Source: Henricia sp. BOLD:AAB3569 (lineage: Eukaryota; Echinodermata; Asteroidea; Spinulosida; Echinasteridae). From it: a stretch of DNA of 64,000 nt. Numbering within the stretch: position 1 is the stretch's first letter; each line of letters opens with the position of its first letter. The notes under the pieces are model-generated. The model saw only the letters and a list, made by a program, of their open reading frames with translations, had not been told where the DNA came from and searched no databases. The translations under genes and the position numbers were made by a program. This document shows, in pieces, positions 10,516 to 21,033 of the stretch. The stretch spans positions 186,001 to 250,000 of the forward strand of contig JBBELK010000377.1 of the NCBI GenBank assembly GCA_037783545.1, given 5' to 3'.

Positions 10516-11770
10516 TCATTCTGTCTAATATTGTCCTTGACCTTGGTACAAGTTGGCATAAAATGTTTGACCCGAAGGTACTTTGGTAGAGCTATAAGTT
10601 GACAAATGTACGAATTGGACTGTTACTGGAAATTTGATGCGTTATCAAATGTTTTATTTTGTAGTACAGCTGACGGGAGCAAACATTTTGTCACTTGAAG
10701 AATGACAGCTCCACAGCTACATTAAATGTAGGCCTATTGTTTTCATTTCAGGTGAAGTTTCACAGAAAACATGGACAAATATAAATAAGGGATGCATGCC
10801 TACATGTACCACAAGAAGAAGAAATCAGTGTCCAGACGCGGTGTTGCAACAAAGAGGTCTTGACGAAATACAAATTTGCTGACATATTGAGCCTCCCCTG
10901 GGCCACATCTCAAACATACAGTAAGTTTTCTTAACTGTACTATGTAGGATTTTCATGTTCACTTGGTTTTGTTCCAACATAAATCTTGATAAATCCTGTC
11001 ACTTCAGGTTTTCATTGGTGTGTTGAAGTGACTTTTCTTTAAATTCTGAATCTACCAATCAAAGGGGAGCCTGGTGGAGGTCACATGCCCTATGCCCCCT
11101 CCCCCCCCCCCCCCCCCCCCCAAAAGGGTTTGTGCTACCTCTTTGTGCCCACCCCCGAAATGAGATTTGATTTTTGGAAAAACTCTGTGTATACCATTAC
11201 AACTTGTTGTTTCACCCATCGACCTCCACTTTGAAAACGCCAGTGCTAACAAAATATAAGCAGGCTGTACGAAATTGGTACATTGTTATCTACGTCCAGT
11301 GGCTTTCGGAATAACTGCTTCAACTTTAGATTTTGCTTGAACTTTGCTTAAACTTTCTAGTACTTCTAGTGACATATGACAATTGTTCTTTTAATGATGT
11401 AGGACTCTCCAGCAAGCAACAGCTTTCAACTGGCTGTGGATGCTGAACTGGACAGTGTGCTAAAATGACGTTCATGATGGTGCCATTTCCCCCAGGATCC
11501 CCAGTGATGCCAACATTCACCCCCATGCATCATCTGCAGACTCCAAGCCAGGAAGAGAAGATGGGAAAGTGACAGTCTAGATGTGAAAAAGTCAATCGAA
11601 TATCTTGAAGGCGAACTATCTCATCAGCCCAATAGCATATACAGTTTTTTCAATGCCATGGTGATGGCAATCGGGCCATACGGTGAAACTTGTCTATAGA
11701 GGCCACCCTCGTCTCGGGACCGTAAAAAAACTGGCCACTATACATTATGTGGCCTCTTTATAGAGAATAC
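10516..11770. other. Intergenic sequence without a supported gene
   Basis: No motif-bearing frame. It contains a run of 21 C at 11101-11121. A small inverted repeat lies at 11693-11766 (tctatagaggcca / tggcctctttatagaga); a related copy lies at about 12690-12720, so an older element may enclose the two MITEs between them. Confidence 0.6.
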
Positions 11771-12375
11771 TTAAAGGGCCCCTGAAATAGTGTTTTTAAC
11801 AATGACATCTGTGCTACGGAACTATAATAGTGCATTAATTTACAATCATAAAAACCATACTTGGAAGTTGTTTGGGGAGGTTAAAATCAAGGTTTTTTAT
11901 TTACATGTAAATTTGCATTAAATGCAAATTTACATATGTATGAGCAAAGTGGTATAAGCAAAGTGGTCACATTAGGAAAACACAGGAAAACCTCATTCGA
12001 CTGTGCACAAAAGTTTCCACAATTTTCTCCAACTTGCTGAAACTTTTGTAACCCATGACGGTTTAGGTTTGTTTTACATGTTGCCTCTTGCAAACTAAAA
12101 AACTAAGGCTGGAAACAGCAGCATTTTTTCACAATTCCAGTTTGAAGTCTTATGTTTTTTCTTTGCTTTTCTGCTGTGTGTTCCTAAAGTGACATGCCCC
12201 AAACAGCGCCCTCTTTCTGTGAGTTTATGTGAAGAAATTTTCAAAGTTCAAAAATTCCTTTTTTTTTCATGGGGCGTCAAAATGAACAGTATAGTACTGT
12301 CTTTCTATACAAGTAATCCTTTATATTACAGCAATACTGTGAATAAAGTTATTGAGCATTTCAGGGGCCATTTAA
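11771..12375. mobile_element. TTAA-flanked MITE 1
   Basis: Starts TTAA-AGGGCCCCTGAAAT (11771) and ends ATTTCAGGGGCCAT-TTAA (12375), an inverted terminal match of 12 of 14 bases inside TTAA duplications. Length ~605 bp with no transposase. TTAA duplications are typical of piggyBac and Kolobok families; which applies here is not decidable by eye. Confidence 0.7.
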
Positions 12376-12660
12376 AGGAGCATGTTCAGATCACATTTTT
12401 AACCCCTCCCCCTATTGTTTGATACCATATCATTTGTCTCACTACCACTCCGAAATGTCATAAGAAAAAACACTGATATTTTTTTATACTATATTATCCA
12501 GTTATGTAAAGCAGTGCAGTGATTTACACCAAACCTTTTGCTTCCACATCCTAAAGATTGCAATTTGTTTGTTTTCTTCCCATTTTGGGGAGGTATTTTA
12601 TATGACAGTGAGGTTAAAACAAAATGCATTTTCCAGAAAAATATGAACACGCTCCTTTAA
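12372..12660. mobile_element. TTAA-flanked MITE 2, abutting MITE 1
   Basis: Ends are TTAA-AGGAGCATGTTCA and TGAACACGCTCCT-TTAA. It shares the central TTAA (12372-12375) with MITE 1, so one inserted at the edge of the other. 289 bp, noncoding. Confidence 0.75.
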
Positions 12661-13269
12661 GCATTTTACAAATGACATTTGAGACCAAAGACGAGTGGCC
12701 ACTGTAAAAAGTGGCCTCTGTTTTAAAGTGACTAACTAGGGATGGAAATTTACGGTTGATTCAAAAACTGGTTTGCAATTCTTTCAAGTGAATTACTCTC
12801 AATCTTTCTCCATGTGTATAGTAGTGATTTTGTTGAAACCCAGCTTGCAGATGACATTCAAAGTGTATGTACTTGCCGTTTGACAAATATAGTTTAGCAC
12901 AATTTAATTTGTTATTCTAAACCAGGTATTTTTTATTGTAAAAGTAAATTTGCTATTGTCGGGGTCTTGAAAAATTGGTATTTGGAGTGCAAACAAACAA
13001 TACAACTTTTGTATTCGGATTTATATATAATATTGATTGGTTAAATTTCAATATCAATGCTATAATGTAAGACCATTCAGTGAAACGGGTAAATAAAATT
13101 GTATAAATACTACCAGTGATGTTACTGAATGTTTTATTTTGTGTGGATCACAGTTTGCCTAAAAAAAACTAAACTGACGAAAAGACAAAGCTGGCGTTGT
13201 CATTTTGGTCTCGTCCCAGTAGGATTTAGAAATAAAAAACCCATGCGGCTGAACCGGTGAATATACATA

Positions 13270-13969
13270 CAGTTGTGCTCAAAATTATTCATACCCTTTA
13301 CAAAAATTCACATTTTTTAAATTTCCTCTCCTAAAAACAATTGTGAAGGAACTTTCACTGTATCCTGGGACAATTAGTTGCTGCCTTGCACAAGACCACG
13401 TGTTTTGGCTTCGCATCATTTGCATAACAAAAGTGATGTCCAGATTTGATTTGTTAGTGCCTGTTCAAAATTATTTATACCCCTTACAGAATATCACCAT
13501 TTAGGCAATTTATTTTGTGATATTGCACCTGCTTTCAACATTCTAGTGATTCCGTTTTGTCGTTCAACAGTTATCTTAACATGTTTGGATAAGATTTGAA
13601 TCATTAACATCTGTTCAATTAAATATAAGGCAGTCACGAAATGGTTCGAGGACAACCATGTGGACGTTTTGGAGTGGCTGGGCCAAAGCCCGGATCTCAA
13701 CCCGATCAAGAATCTATGGAGGGAACTCGGGTGATGGCAATGAAACCTTCCAACCTCAATGACCTTGAGACCTTTGCGATGGATCGACCGGAGGAGTGGG
13801 TGAAAATCCCGGTGGCAACATGCCAAGCCTTGTAAGCTGATACAGGAACCGTTTTGAGGCAGTGATAAAAAACAAAGGATTTTCTATTGATTATTAAAAG
13901 TGACTTTTTAAAGGGTATGAATAATTATGACGTGACATTTTTGGACATTTATCATTTTTAGCACAACTG
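13270..13969 (+). mobile_element. Degenerate Tc1/mariner element
   Basis: Terminal inverted repeats cagttgtgct... and ...agcacaactg are flanked by TA on both sides (13268-13269, 13970-13971), the Tc1/mariner hallmark. The subterminal words caaaattattcataccc and gggtatgaataattatg are also inverted. At 700 bp it is about half an autonomous Tc1, so internally deleted. Confidence 0.88.
13640..13900 (+). pseudogene. Tc1 transposase C-terminal remnant
   Basis: Conceptual translation in mixed frames gives the end of a Tc1 transposase: the tggcca.agcccggatctcaacccgatc stretch (the third-acid region, PDLNPIE-like) and then a frame containing KPSNLNDLETFAMDRPEEW, where functional relatives read KPSNLNEL...EEW. 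Frame changes and lack of the N-terminal DNA-binding half show it is dead. Confidence 0.7.
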
Positions 13970-14367
13970 TATATCAGCAATGAACCATGCGTTAATTACT
14001 CCTTGACTTCAGCTAGGGGCGTGTCCGTTTTCACAAGGTCTAAAAACGTCGAATTTAATTGAAATAATTACTTTTCCTTAAATAGACCAGATGAACATGC
14101 CCAACGATTTATCGTTCCTTTCTCGCACCAGTGTGACCTGCGCAAACGATATATCGTTCACGTTTTTGACGACGATTTCGTTATTCGTTATAGTTTGGCT
14201 AACAGACGTTGTTGTGGGACTCGATCAAATGATTTACTAAAGTCTAAGATTATACAGTCAACCTGGCTTCCACTATGAACATCTAACAATGGAAATTGGG
14301 CACACACCATTGTTACTAACAATGGGGTTACAATGAACATGTACATGTTTTTGCTCATAGTGTTCTC

Positions 14368-14489
14368 TGGTCCAGTGCACTGGCAAGATCCTCAATTGTA
14401 GCAGCTAGCTGTGTCTCACAGGATCGCCCTTTCCGAAACCCATGTTGATGTTGAGTATTGATCGGTCTATCCGATCTTTGGTTTTCTAA
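14368..14489 (-). pseudogene. LINE-type reverse transcriptase fragment
   Basis: Read on the minus strand, about 40 codons encode QHQHGFRKGRSCETQLAAT followed by IEDLASALDQ, a match to the QHGFRxxRSCxTQL block of non-LTR retrotransposon RTs (Jockey/CR1-like). The similarity stops at about 14368 on one side. On the other it stops at 14490, exactly where the LTR of element B begins. The missing upstream part of the RT is not found beyond the far LTR (53818 on). Confidence 0.7.
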
Positions 14490-14490
14490 C

Positions 14491-14839
14491 TGTGATGGCT
14501 ATGCATACTTTAAATAGTTATAATACTTTTTGTTCATGCAGCAAACCACAGAGTATCTGACTGACATTTTAGGAATGTACGGTATTTTTAAAAACTATAA
14601 AAACGCCCTTTGGGAATTGAACTCTTGTTCATTGTCAAGAAGGCGTGGCTATGTAGGGCTGGACAGCTTGTCGTCCTGTGGGTTGCTGCATGTTGGTGGG
14701 TCACCAATGTTTGAATTAGTAAGTTCAGTTTTGTAAAATAAATTGTTTGGACACGGAATATTTGTGTATTGATTTTCATTTAAGTATAGTTCCGTGTCTA
14801 ATCCCGGTTGGTTCTGATGGCCTAAGGGTCGTCATCACA
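14491..14839 (+). repeat. 5' LTR of element B
   Basis: Direct repeat of 53471-53817, differing by a few substitutions and a 2-base indel near 14785. It starts TGTGATGGC and ends GTCATCACA. Inside are a TATA-like box (tataaaaa, 14596-14603) and, downstream, a polyadenylation-type aataaa (14737-14742), the expected order for LTR transcription control. Confidence 0.93.
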
Positions 14840-14841
14840 TA

Positions 14842-14858
14842 TGGTGGAAGATTCGTTT
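14842..14858 (+). other. Candidate tRNA primer-binding site
   Basis: TGGTGGAAGATTCG lies two bases inside the 5' LTR. Its complement CGAATCTTCCACCA ends in CCA and carries the TTCGAATC-like T-arm end, as a tRNA 3' terminus should. The tRNA identity is not assigned. Confidence 0.65.
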
Positions 14859-15023
14859 GAAACCCACATAACCCACTAAATGCAACCAGCCCTACGTGCA
14901 CGCAGACGTGAACCGCTGGTCACATTTTGGTATGTATAATGAATTTCTTTGACCAGCGTAATTTATTTCCTAATTAAAATAAAATATTAAAAACAAAAAC
15001 CGTGTCCTCAATTGTAACTTAAA

Positions 15024-15815
15024 ATGGCCAGTAAATACGAATGTAATTTTAGCGACACGTACTCGGGGGTTGAAGATCTCGACCTTTTTCTTGATAGGTT
15101 TGAAACGTACGCAAAATTAAGAGATTTTGCTAGTGACAAAAAAGGCTGGGCTCTAGGACTTCGTCTTAGTGGACCAGCCGCAGTGTGCTATTCGGGTCTT
15201 CCCGATATTGACAAACATGATTATACCAGATTAGTCGTTGCTCTCAGACGGGTGTTTGAAGGTGACAGTGCGCACTGGGTTCGAGAAGCTAAATTGGCCG
15301 ACCGTACCCAGGGTGAATTCGAAACAATTGATTCGTATTTCACTGATATTGTACAGTGGAGTAGGCAACTACACTGTACTGAAAACGAACAATTGGCAAG
15401 ATTTGTACGGGGGTTGAGATCTTCTCTCCGAGCATTTGTCATTTCAAAACAGCCACATAACGTAGCTGAGGCTATTGATTTTGCACGACTAGGAGAAAGT
15501 ATTGAACAATTATCTACTCCTTCTGTGAAATCTGTTGAAGTGACGACTAAGAGTGATGAACAGTTTGCTAAAGTTGAAGAAAGCTTTAAACAAATGCAGT
15601 GCCAACTAAACAAAATCGAAGATGAGGTCAAAAAGAGTAAGAATACAACTCGACGTTACCAGCCAAACTATAGTCGTGAAAGTCCAAAGAAAAGGCAATT
15701 CACACCTTCTCGCAATGTGAAATTTGATGGCGTTTGCCATAAGTGTGGCAAATATGGACATAGGAAATCGGAGTGTTATTCGAAATTCCACATTGACGGC
15801 TATAAGTTAAACTAG
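15024..15815 (+). CDS. gag: Gag polyprotein, element B
   Basis: A complete 263-residue frame from ATG to TAG. The N-terminal two thirds (YSGVEDLDLFLDRFETYAKL, later FVRGLRSSLRAFVI) is a Ty3/gypsy capsid-type region. The basic C-terminal part contains one CCHC zinc knuckle, CHKCGKYGHRKSEC, at residues 238-251, for binding element RNA. It would assemble cytoplasmic particles. The stop codon directly follows a slippery heptamer, so a fraction of ribosomes would shift to the protease frame. This is the only apparently intact frame of element B. Confidence 0.9.
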   Translation: MASKYECNFSDTYSGVEDLDLFLDRFETYAKLRDFASDKKGWALGLRLSGPAAVCYSGLPDIDKHDYTRLVVALRRVFEGDSAHWVREAKLADRTQGEFETIDSYFTDIVQWSRQLHCTENEQLARFVRGLRSSLRAFVISKQPHNVAEAIDFARLGESIEQLSTPSVKSVEVTTKSDEQFAKVEESFKQMQCQLNKIEDEVKKSKNTTRRYQPNYSRESPKKRQFTPSRNVKFDGVCHKCGKYGHRKSECYSKFHIDGYKLN

Positions 15816-15862
15816 TAAAGCCGTCTGCACATTGGCAAAAAGGGGTCAAGCTAGTAGACGGC
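15806..15862 (+). promoter_or_regulatory. -1 programmed ribosomal frameshift signal (gag/pro)
   Basis: The heptamer G TTA AAC (15806-15812) is read in gag phase just before the gag TAG (15813-15815). After a 7-base spacer, GCCGTCT (15820-15826) can pair with AGACGGC (15856-15862). The protease frame lies at -1 relative to gag and is open across the heptamer. GTTAAAC is a known slippery heptamer in some viral genes. Whether the hairpin becomes a pseudoknot is not shown. Confidence 0.75.
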
Positions 15863-16430
15863 AAAAATTTAGAAAGTGATCCCGTTGAAATTGACTTTAC
15901 TGATGGAAGTAATATTCGGATTTCAGTTGGCACAGATACAATCGATTGTTTAATCGATACTGGTGCCACGATCAATTTGATTTCCGAAGAATACGTCAAA
16001 TAATGGCGGAAAGCTCGAACTAGTCGGTGTTATGTCCGTCCCCGTGGTTATTAGTAACAGGCAATTATTTGTGCCGTTCTATGTAGCCCGTGGTCTTACA
16101 TGCCGTATGATATTGGGTGTGGACTTTTTAAACACACAGAAGGTGAAAATTGACTTTGGCAAATCAAAACTGAAAATCTATAAAAAGAACCAATTGCGAA
16201 CATCTCAAGCAATTGAGATACCTGCACGATCTCAAACAGTTTTTCATGTTAAAATAAAGAACAATTTGCCTTCTGGTGTGGTTGGTCAATGTCGTACTGG
16301 ACGTAACGCTCAGAATCTAGGGATTTTCCTTGCCAATTCAATTTATACCACTCAAAAGTCTAAATTGGGAACTGAAGTTGTTGTTATGGCTATGAATCCG
16401 TTGGATAATCCTGTTGTTTTATTTCCATAA
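15806..16430 (+). pseudogene. pol: Aspartic protease and linker, element B
   Basis: In the -1 frame after gag the sequence reaches DCLIDTGATINLIS, with the catalytic DTGA at 15956-15967. The frame then stops at about 16003. The second half of the protease resumes in another frame from 16032, including the MILGVDFL motif that closes the fold. The enzyme would cleave Gag and Pol. A one-base indel near 16003 separates the active site from the rest. The frame ends at 16430 and passes to a third frame (16414-16773) that carries the pre-RT linker. Confidence 0.82.
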
Positions 16431-17765
16431 CAACGACATCGTGACGCTGCCAAATTTTGACAATTCATTGGACGAGTGTGAAACACCTTGTGAAAACGAG
16501 TCAAAACACTCTGAACAAACTGAGGTTTTGAATAAAGTGCACATATCAGATGGGCTGCAACCACACCAGAAAGAGCAATTAGAAACTTTGTTGGTGAATA
16601 ATTCTGATGTATTTCAAGTAAGTGGAAGTAAGCCTGGATTTTATGATAAAATAAAACATGACATAAAAACAGGTAATAACGCCCCTGTTAGGTGTAGACC
16701 TTATCGGCATTCTCCACTCTTGCAGCAGACTATCAGAAAACACATCAATGATGCATGCTTGAAACGGGTGTAATTTCTGAATCTACTTCACCATTTTCAA
16801 GTCCTAATGTAATGGTGAAGAAAAAGTCTGGTGACTACAGGTTCTGTGTAGATTTCAGATCCTTGAATAGTATTACCGAACGTGACACTTTCCCTTTGCC
16901 AAATATTTCCGATACCTTTGACAATCTTGGTATGGAAAGACCATTGTATTTTTCTACTTTGGATATGCCATCGGGATATTGGCAGATCGCTTTGGAAGAA
17001 AATGCCATAAAGAAAACTGCCTTTATTTCACAAGATGGTCTATTCGAATTCAATGTAATGCCGTTTGGTCTTCACAATGCGCCATGTACATTCCAACGAA
17101 CAATGCAAGAAGTACTAAGAGGTTTACATTGGAAAATTTGTCTTATATATTTAGATGACATCATTGTGTATAGTCGGTCATTTGAGGAACACCTGAAGCA
17201 TTTACAGCTAATATTTGATAGATTCCGTGAAGCCAATCTTAAGCTTCAGCCACACAAATGTACCTTTTGTAAAGATCAAATCAAATATTTGAGTCACATA
17301 GTAAGTTCTGAAGGTGTGTCAACTGACCCAGATAAGGTTAAGATTGTTAAAGAGTACTCTACACCAAAGACCGTAGCTGAATTACGTACGTTTTAAGGAC
17401 TGGCCGGATATTATAGACGGTATATTAAGGATTTTAGCAAAATTGCTTTCCCTTTGACCAGTCTAACTCGCAAAAATGTCAAATTTGTGTGGACTGAAGA
17501 ATGTAACAATGCATTTGAATTACTAAAATGTCACTTGATTCAATCGCCTATTTTGGCATACCCCCGATTTGACGGTACTGAGTTTATTGTACAAACCGAT
17601 GCAAGTATGAAAGGTCTTGGATTTGTATTGTCACAGGTGCATGACGGTAGAGAACGAGTAATAGCGTATGGTGGACGATCATTGACTCCTTCAGGAAAAA
17701 AGTATACAGTTACTGAACTAGAAGCTCTGGCAGTTGTAGGGGGAGTCAAGCGATTTTCACCATAT
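16414..17765 (+). pseudogene. pol: Reverse transcriptase and N-terminal RNase H, element B
   Basis: RT motifs are spread over frames 16414-16773 and 16755-17396: KKKSGDYRFCVDFRSLNSIT, STLDMPSGYWQIAL, MPFGLHNAPCTFQRTM and the catalytic YLDD. Another nonsense codon at 17394-17396 interrupts the RT connection (ELRTF, then stop, then GLAGYYRRY). RNase H follows (EFIVQTDASMKGLGFVLSQV...) until SPY at 17765, where the 33.5-kb insertion begins. The rest of RNase H continues in the same phase at 51256. At least three disabling changes plus the insertion show it is dead. Confidence 0.9.
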
Positions 17766-18012
17766 ATATTAGTCATTTTGACTAATAAAAATTAGTCCTA
17801 CGCGATGTCTCATACGACTAACTTAAATTAGTCATAGAGATCATGTCACTAAAAAATATTAGTCATTTTTTGGTCGGATGTGACTAGTTTTTGTTAGTCC
17901 TGTGACTAAACCATGCGATGTCTCATACGACTAAGCAATTAGTCATGTGACTTTTACGGTTAGTCTTTCAAAGTGATGACTAATGTAATTTGTCACATGA
18001 CTAAAGACCTCC
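17766..18012. repeat. Left subterminal ATTAGTCAT/GACTAAT cluster
   Basis: About fifteen copies of TTAGTC or its complement GACTAA occur in ~245 bp, several as full ATTAGTCAT (17768, 17826, 17859, 17940). A longer phrase, gcgatgtctcatacgacta, occurs twice (about 17801 and 17915). Such subterminal motif clusters are often transposase-binding sites. Confidence 0.85.
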
Positions 18013-18271
18013 TAGTCTTTACTAAAGACGTTAACTGTCTGTGTTTGTCACACGTTCATGTGAGCACACTTGCATGCCCAATAGAGGGCGCACTTCAAGT
18101 ACTTGTATTTGGACTTTCGTACGTGTGGATTTGGACCCAGTTAACGTCTTTACGATCTTGGCATTTGAGAGCGGGACCAGACTATGCTAATATCAGATGA
18201 TGTTTGCATTATTCATTGTCGTGGTTGGTGATTGACGGAAGATTGTAAAATAATGTATGCATCAGCAAAGA

Positions 18272-18385
18272 GTTCACAACGCGTAAGGTCAACAGGTCAA
18301 CTGTTCGGTAAACATACATAAAATTTGCCGAACATGTGAGCCGTTTTACGGGCGAGTTTCCCGGTCCAGCTTCCGCGTTGTGAAC
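18272..18385. repeat. Short inverted-repeat element
   Basis: gttcacaacgcg (18272-18283) and cgcgttgtgaac (18374-18385) are exact reverse complements around a 90-bp centre. Probably a small MITE or its ends. A run of 25 C follows at 18464-18488. Confidence 0.6.
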
Positions 18386-19065
18386 TGAGCCTCAGATCTA
18401 GAATGACTGAAGCGTACGGAATGCCAAATAGGGGAACTAGAATCCAGAGGGGAAGTGAGGTCACCCCCCCCCCCCCCCCCCCCCCCCCGATCTGAGTAAC
18501 AAAGAAATAAACATTCTCCTAATATAAAGAAGAGATGACATCCAAATCAAACAATCAAAGTCTTAATTTGTTGTTTTTCTTGCTCTTATGATGATATTTA
18601 TTATTCAACTCACTGCTTTCATCTGCCCTTACTCGATCAGTAAACTACCTTTCCTATCTGTTGTTTTTATTAATTGTTTGTGCAACAGATATTTCATTGT
18701 CGGACCCTGTAAGAAATGGGATCCGACCAAGGATGTCTTAATTAAGAACCCCCCATCAGTACACAGAGTGACCATTGTCCATCCCAGGGCCGTCCTGGAG
18801 TCTTGCCATAATCTCCCAAATTTACGACCCTGTTTGTGGTTTCACGTTTCTCCAGACATTTAGCTGAGAGCGTGGGAACATCTTTCCAGACCATGTGTTT
18901 CTGCCTAGATACAGTGTTAGGTCATTTCATTGGTTTTTTTCTTGATTGGTCAGCCCCGACATTACGTAATGCTTTTTGGGGGGAACAAACCAATCAGCTC
19001 CGTTGTTCAACCATGTGAGCGCGTGGTTTTGGTGTTAGTTCTTGAGGCCTTAGCCAGCCTTCCTC

Positions 19066-19163
19066 AGAAGCGACTGACATCCGAGATGGGATAACATCCC
19101 GTTTTTCGTTAACTGCTGTTAACCAGTCCCATCTCGTTTTCCCAACGTGCTCTCTTGGTACAG
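19066..19163 (+). repeat. 98-bp structured direct repeat, copy 1, ending at a splice donor
   Basis: Identical to 20936-21033 except one base (19082 C, 20952 T). It folds around CGAGATGGGA (19082-19091) paired with TCCCATCTCG (19127-19136), with GTTAAC...GTTAAC inside. The repeat ends ggtacag and here continues gtaagaaat, a consensus donor; in copy 2 the sequence diverges exactly at that point. Confidence 0.8.
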
Positions 19164-20935
19164 GTAAGAAATTTCCTCTTGCTCGTTTTAAGTGTAATTG
19201 ATTTAATTCAATCGCTGGTTATCCCAACGAGAAACGGGTCTGATTGTTTTTTCTGTTTGAGGAGAGAATTCTTGTAAAACCTTATGAATCCCTCCTTAGT
19301 ATTTTTGAGGAAAAGGAACTTTATTATTCCTGCTAAAACTTGCGACGTGACCATTTTATCCCTTTGCATTTCATCTAATGTTTTATCCTTTTAATATTTA
19401 ATGGTCACGGATTTCTAAACTGTATTTTTGTTGTTATACGACCCGTGCATTCTCGTGGGATAATCTCCGATAATATTCCTGTTTATTGCATTATTTGTAA
19501 CTTTGCTGATCACGCTAAGATGAGTCCGTTTTTTTCCTAACTCCGTACTTAATTGTTGGTGTTTTTATCAGTCGACTCATTCTCATGTTGTCGAAAGCTC
19601 ATGATGCGTGCCGCACTCTGTGACGTGATCGTTCAATACCTTGCTATAGCTTTCTGATTTAAGTACCGATTATATATTGGGAGGTACACGATCACAGACA
19701 GAAGTTTTGCTTGTTCGAAGTGCACTTTTCTTGGTGTGATCAGCCATTAATTATTTGAATGACTTTGTGTATTTTATCTGATGATTGCAACTATTGTTCA
19801 AGATTATTGTTGTGTCATTACAATGCCCATTACCTTTTTAATGCAACTGTTGCCGATCTATAATAGAGTTCGGATCCTAAGTTTACAACATTTTGCATTA
19901 GCGATTTGCTATACCGTCATTTAAATCGGTGCGTTTTCGGTGCTCCCGTCTGCGCGATTAATTCACTAGTTTATGGTTCGGTATTTTTCCTCTTGTATAT
20001 ATTCTGTTTCTCTTTTTTATTTACCACTGTAATTTTTGCGCGTCCTATAATTGCTTCTCATGTGCACTCGTCGCAAACTAATTCCTGCACTGTGTATTTT
20101 GTATTTTTTACTGGGCGTAATGACATTGCCGCTCGTTTAAAAGAGTTTTATCAATTGTTTTGCTTTTTAGCTCTAAGTAGTTCACTGCATTCTTTCACTT
20201 AATCGCATTTTGCGGCTTTGGTCAATAAGCTCATAAATTATGGACCTCTGCTGTTAGCTCGTGTGTACCCTGCTAATCGGTACCACGAGGCGCCCTTGAT
20301 AGGGTTAATCCCATTTGTGTTAGGTCTGTGGTGGGTGGCAGTATTTACTATTTGAGCCAAACACACAGATTTCTGACTCATAATTGTTTTCCAAGTGTTC
20401 CACCACTTGCCTCGAATACTCAGCTTTAGTAACCAAGTTAAGGCAATTGCGCAAGCTCGTGTTTTATTAATTTTTATCACGCGCCTTTTTAAATTAATGT
20501 TATTTTGATTCATTTGCACTAATGTATTGTATGGAATTGTTCTAGTCGGGCACATCTAAAATTCGCTGATTTAATATGCTCCTCTTTATATATTTCACGT
20601 TGTCCCTTGAAAACCAGTTGCTTAATTTACTTGTTTTAGAATACATGTCATGGTTGCTAAATTAATTCCACTTATTATACATGTGTTACCACTTGTCGTG
20701 CGTGAGACCATCTTGCCACGAGAAGTGACCTTGACGGGATTATAAATGCATTTGTGGTTAAGTTGTGCTGGTGTGAGTCGCTGCTCACACATTTACGGCC
20801 AAAGTTTATTTATTGAAGGACCACATGTGTATTGATAATCCTTTGTCTATTTTGTAAACACATGGGAATAAGTGTAACTTCGTTATCACCCGTCCGCGTA
20901 ATTATTTGTTTGATTATTGTTAAATTATTTTGTTG

Positions 20936-21033
20936 AGAAGCGACTGACATCTGAGATGGGATAACATCCCGTTTTTCGTTAACTGCTGTTAACCAGTCCC
21001 ATCTCGTTTTCCCAACGTGCTCTCTTGGTACAG
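20936..21033 (+). repeat. 98-bp structured direct repeat, copy 2
   Basis: Same 98 bp, offset 1870. After ggtacag it continues agagtacaattattt instead of an intron-like gtaag. The single substitution turns a C-G pair of the stem into T/U-G, which still pairs. Confidence 0.8.

Noticed and set aside
19906..20202. 98-codon hydrophobic frame as a membrane protein
   Set aside because: No homology recognised, no splice or start context, and the T-rich sequence explains the hydrophobic residues.
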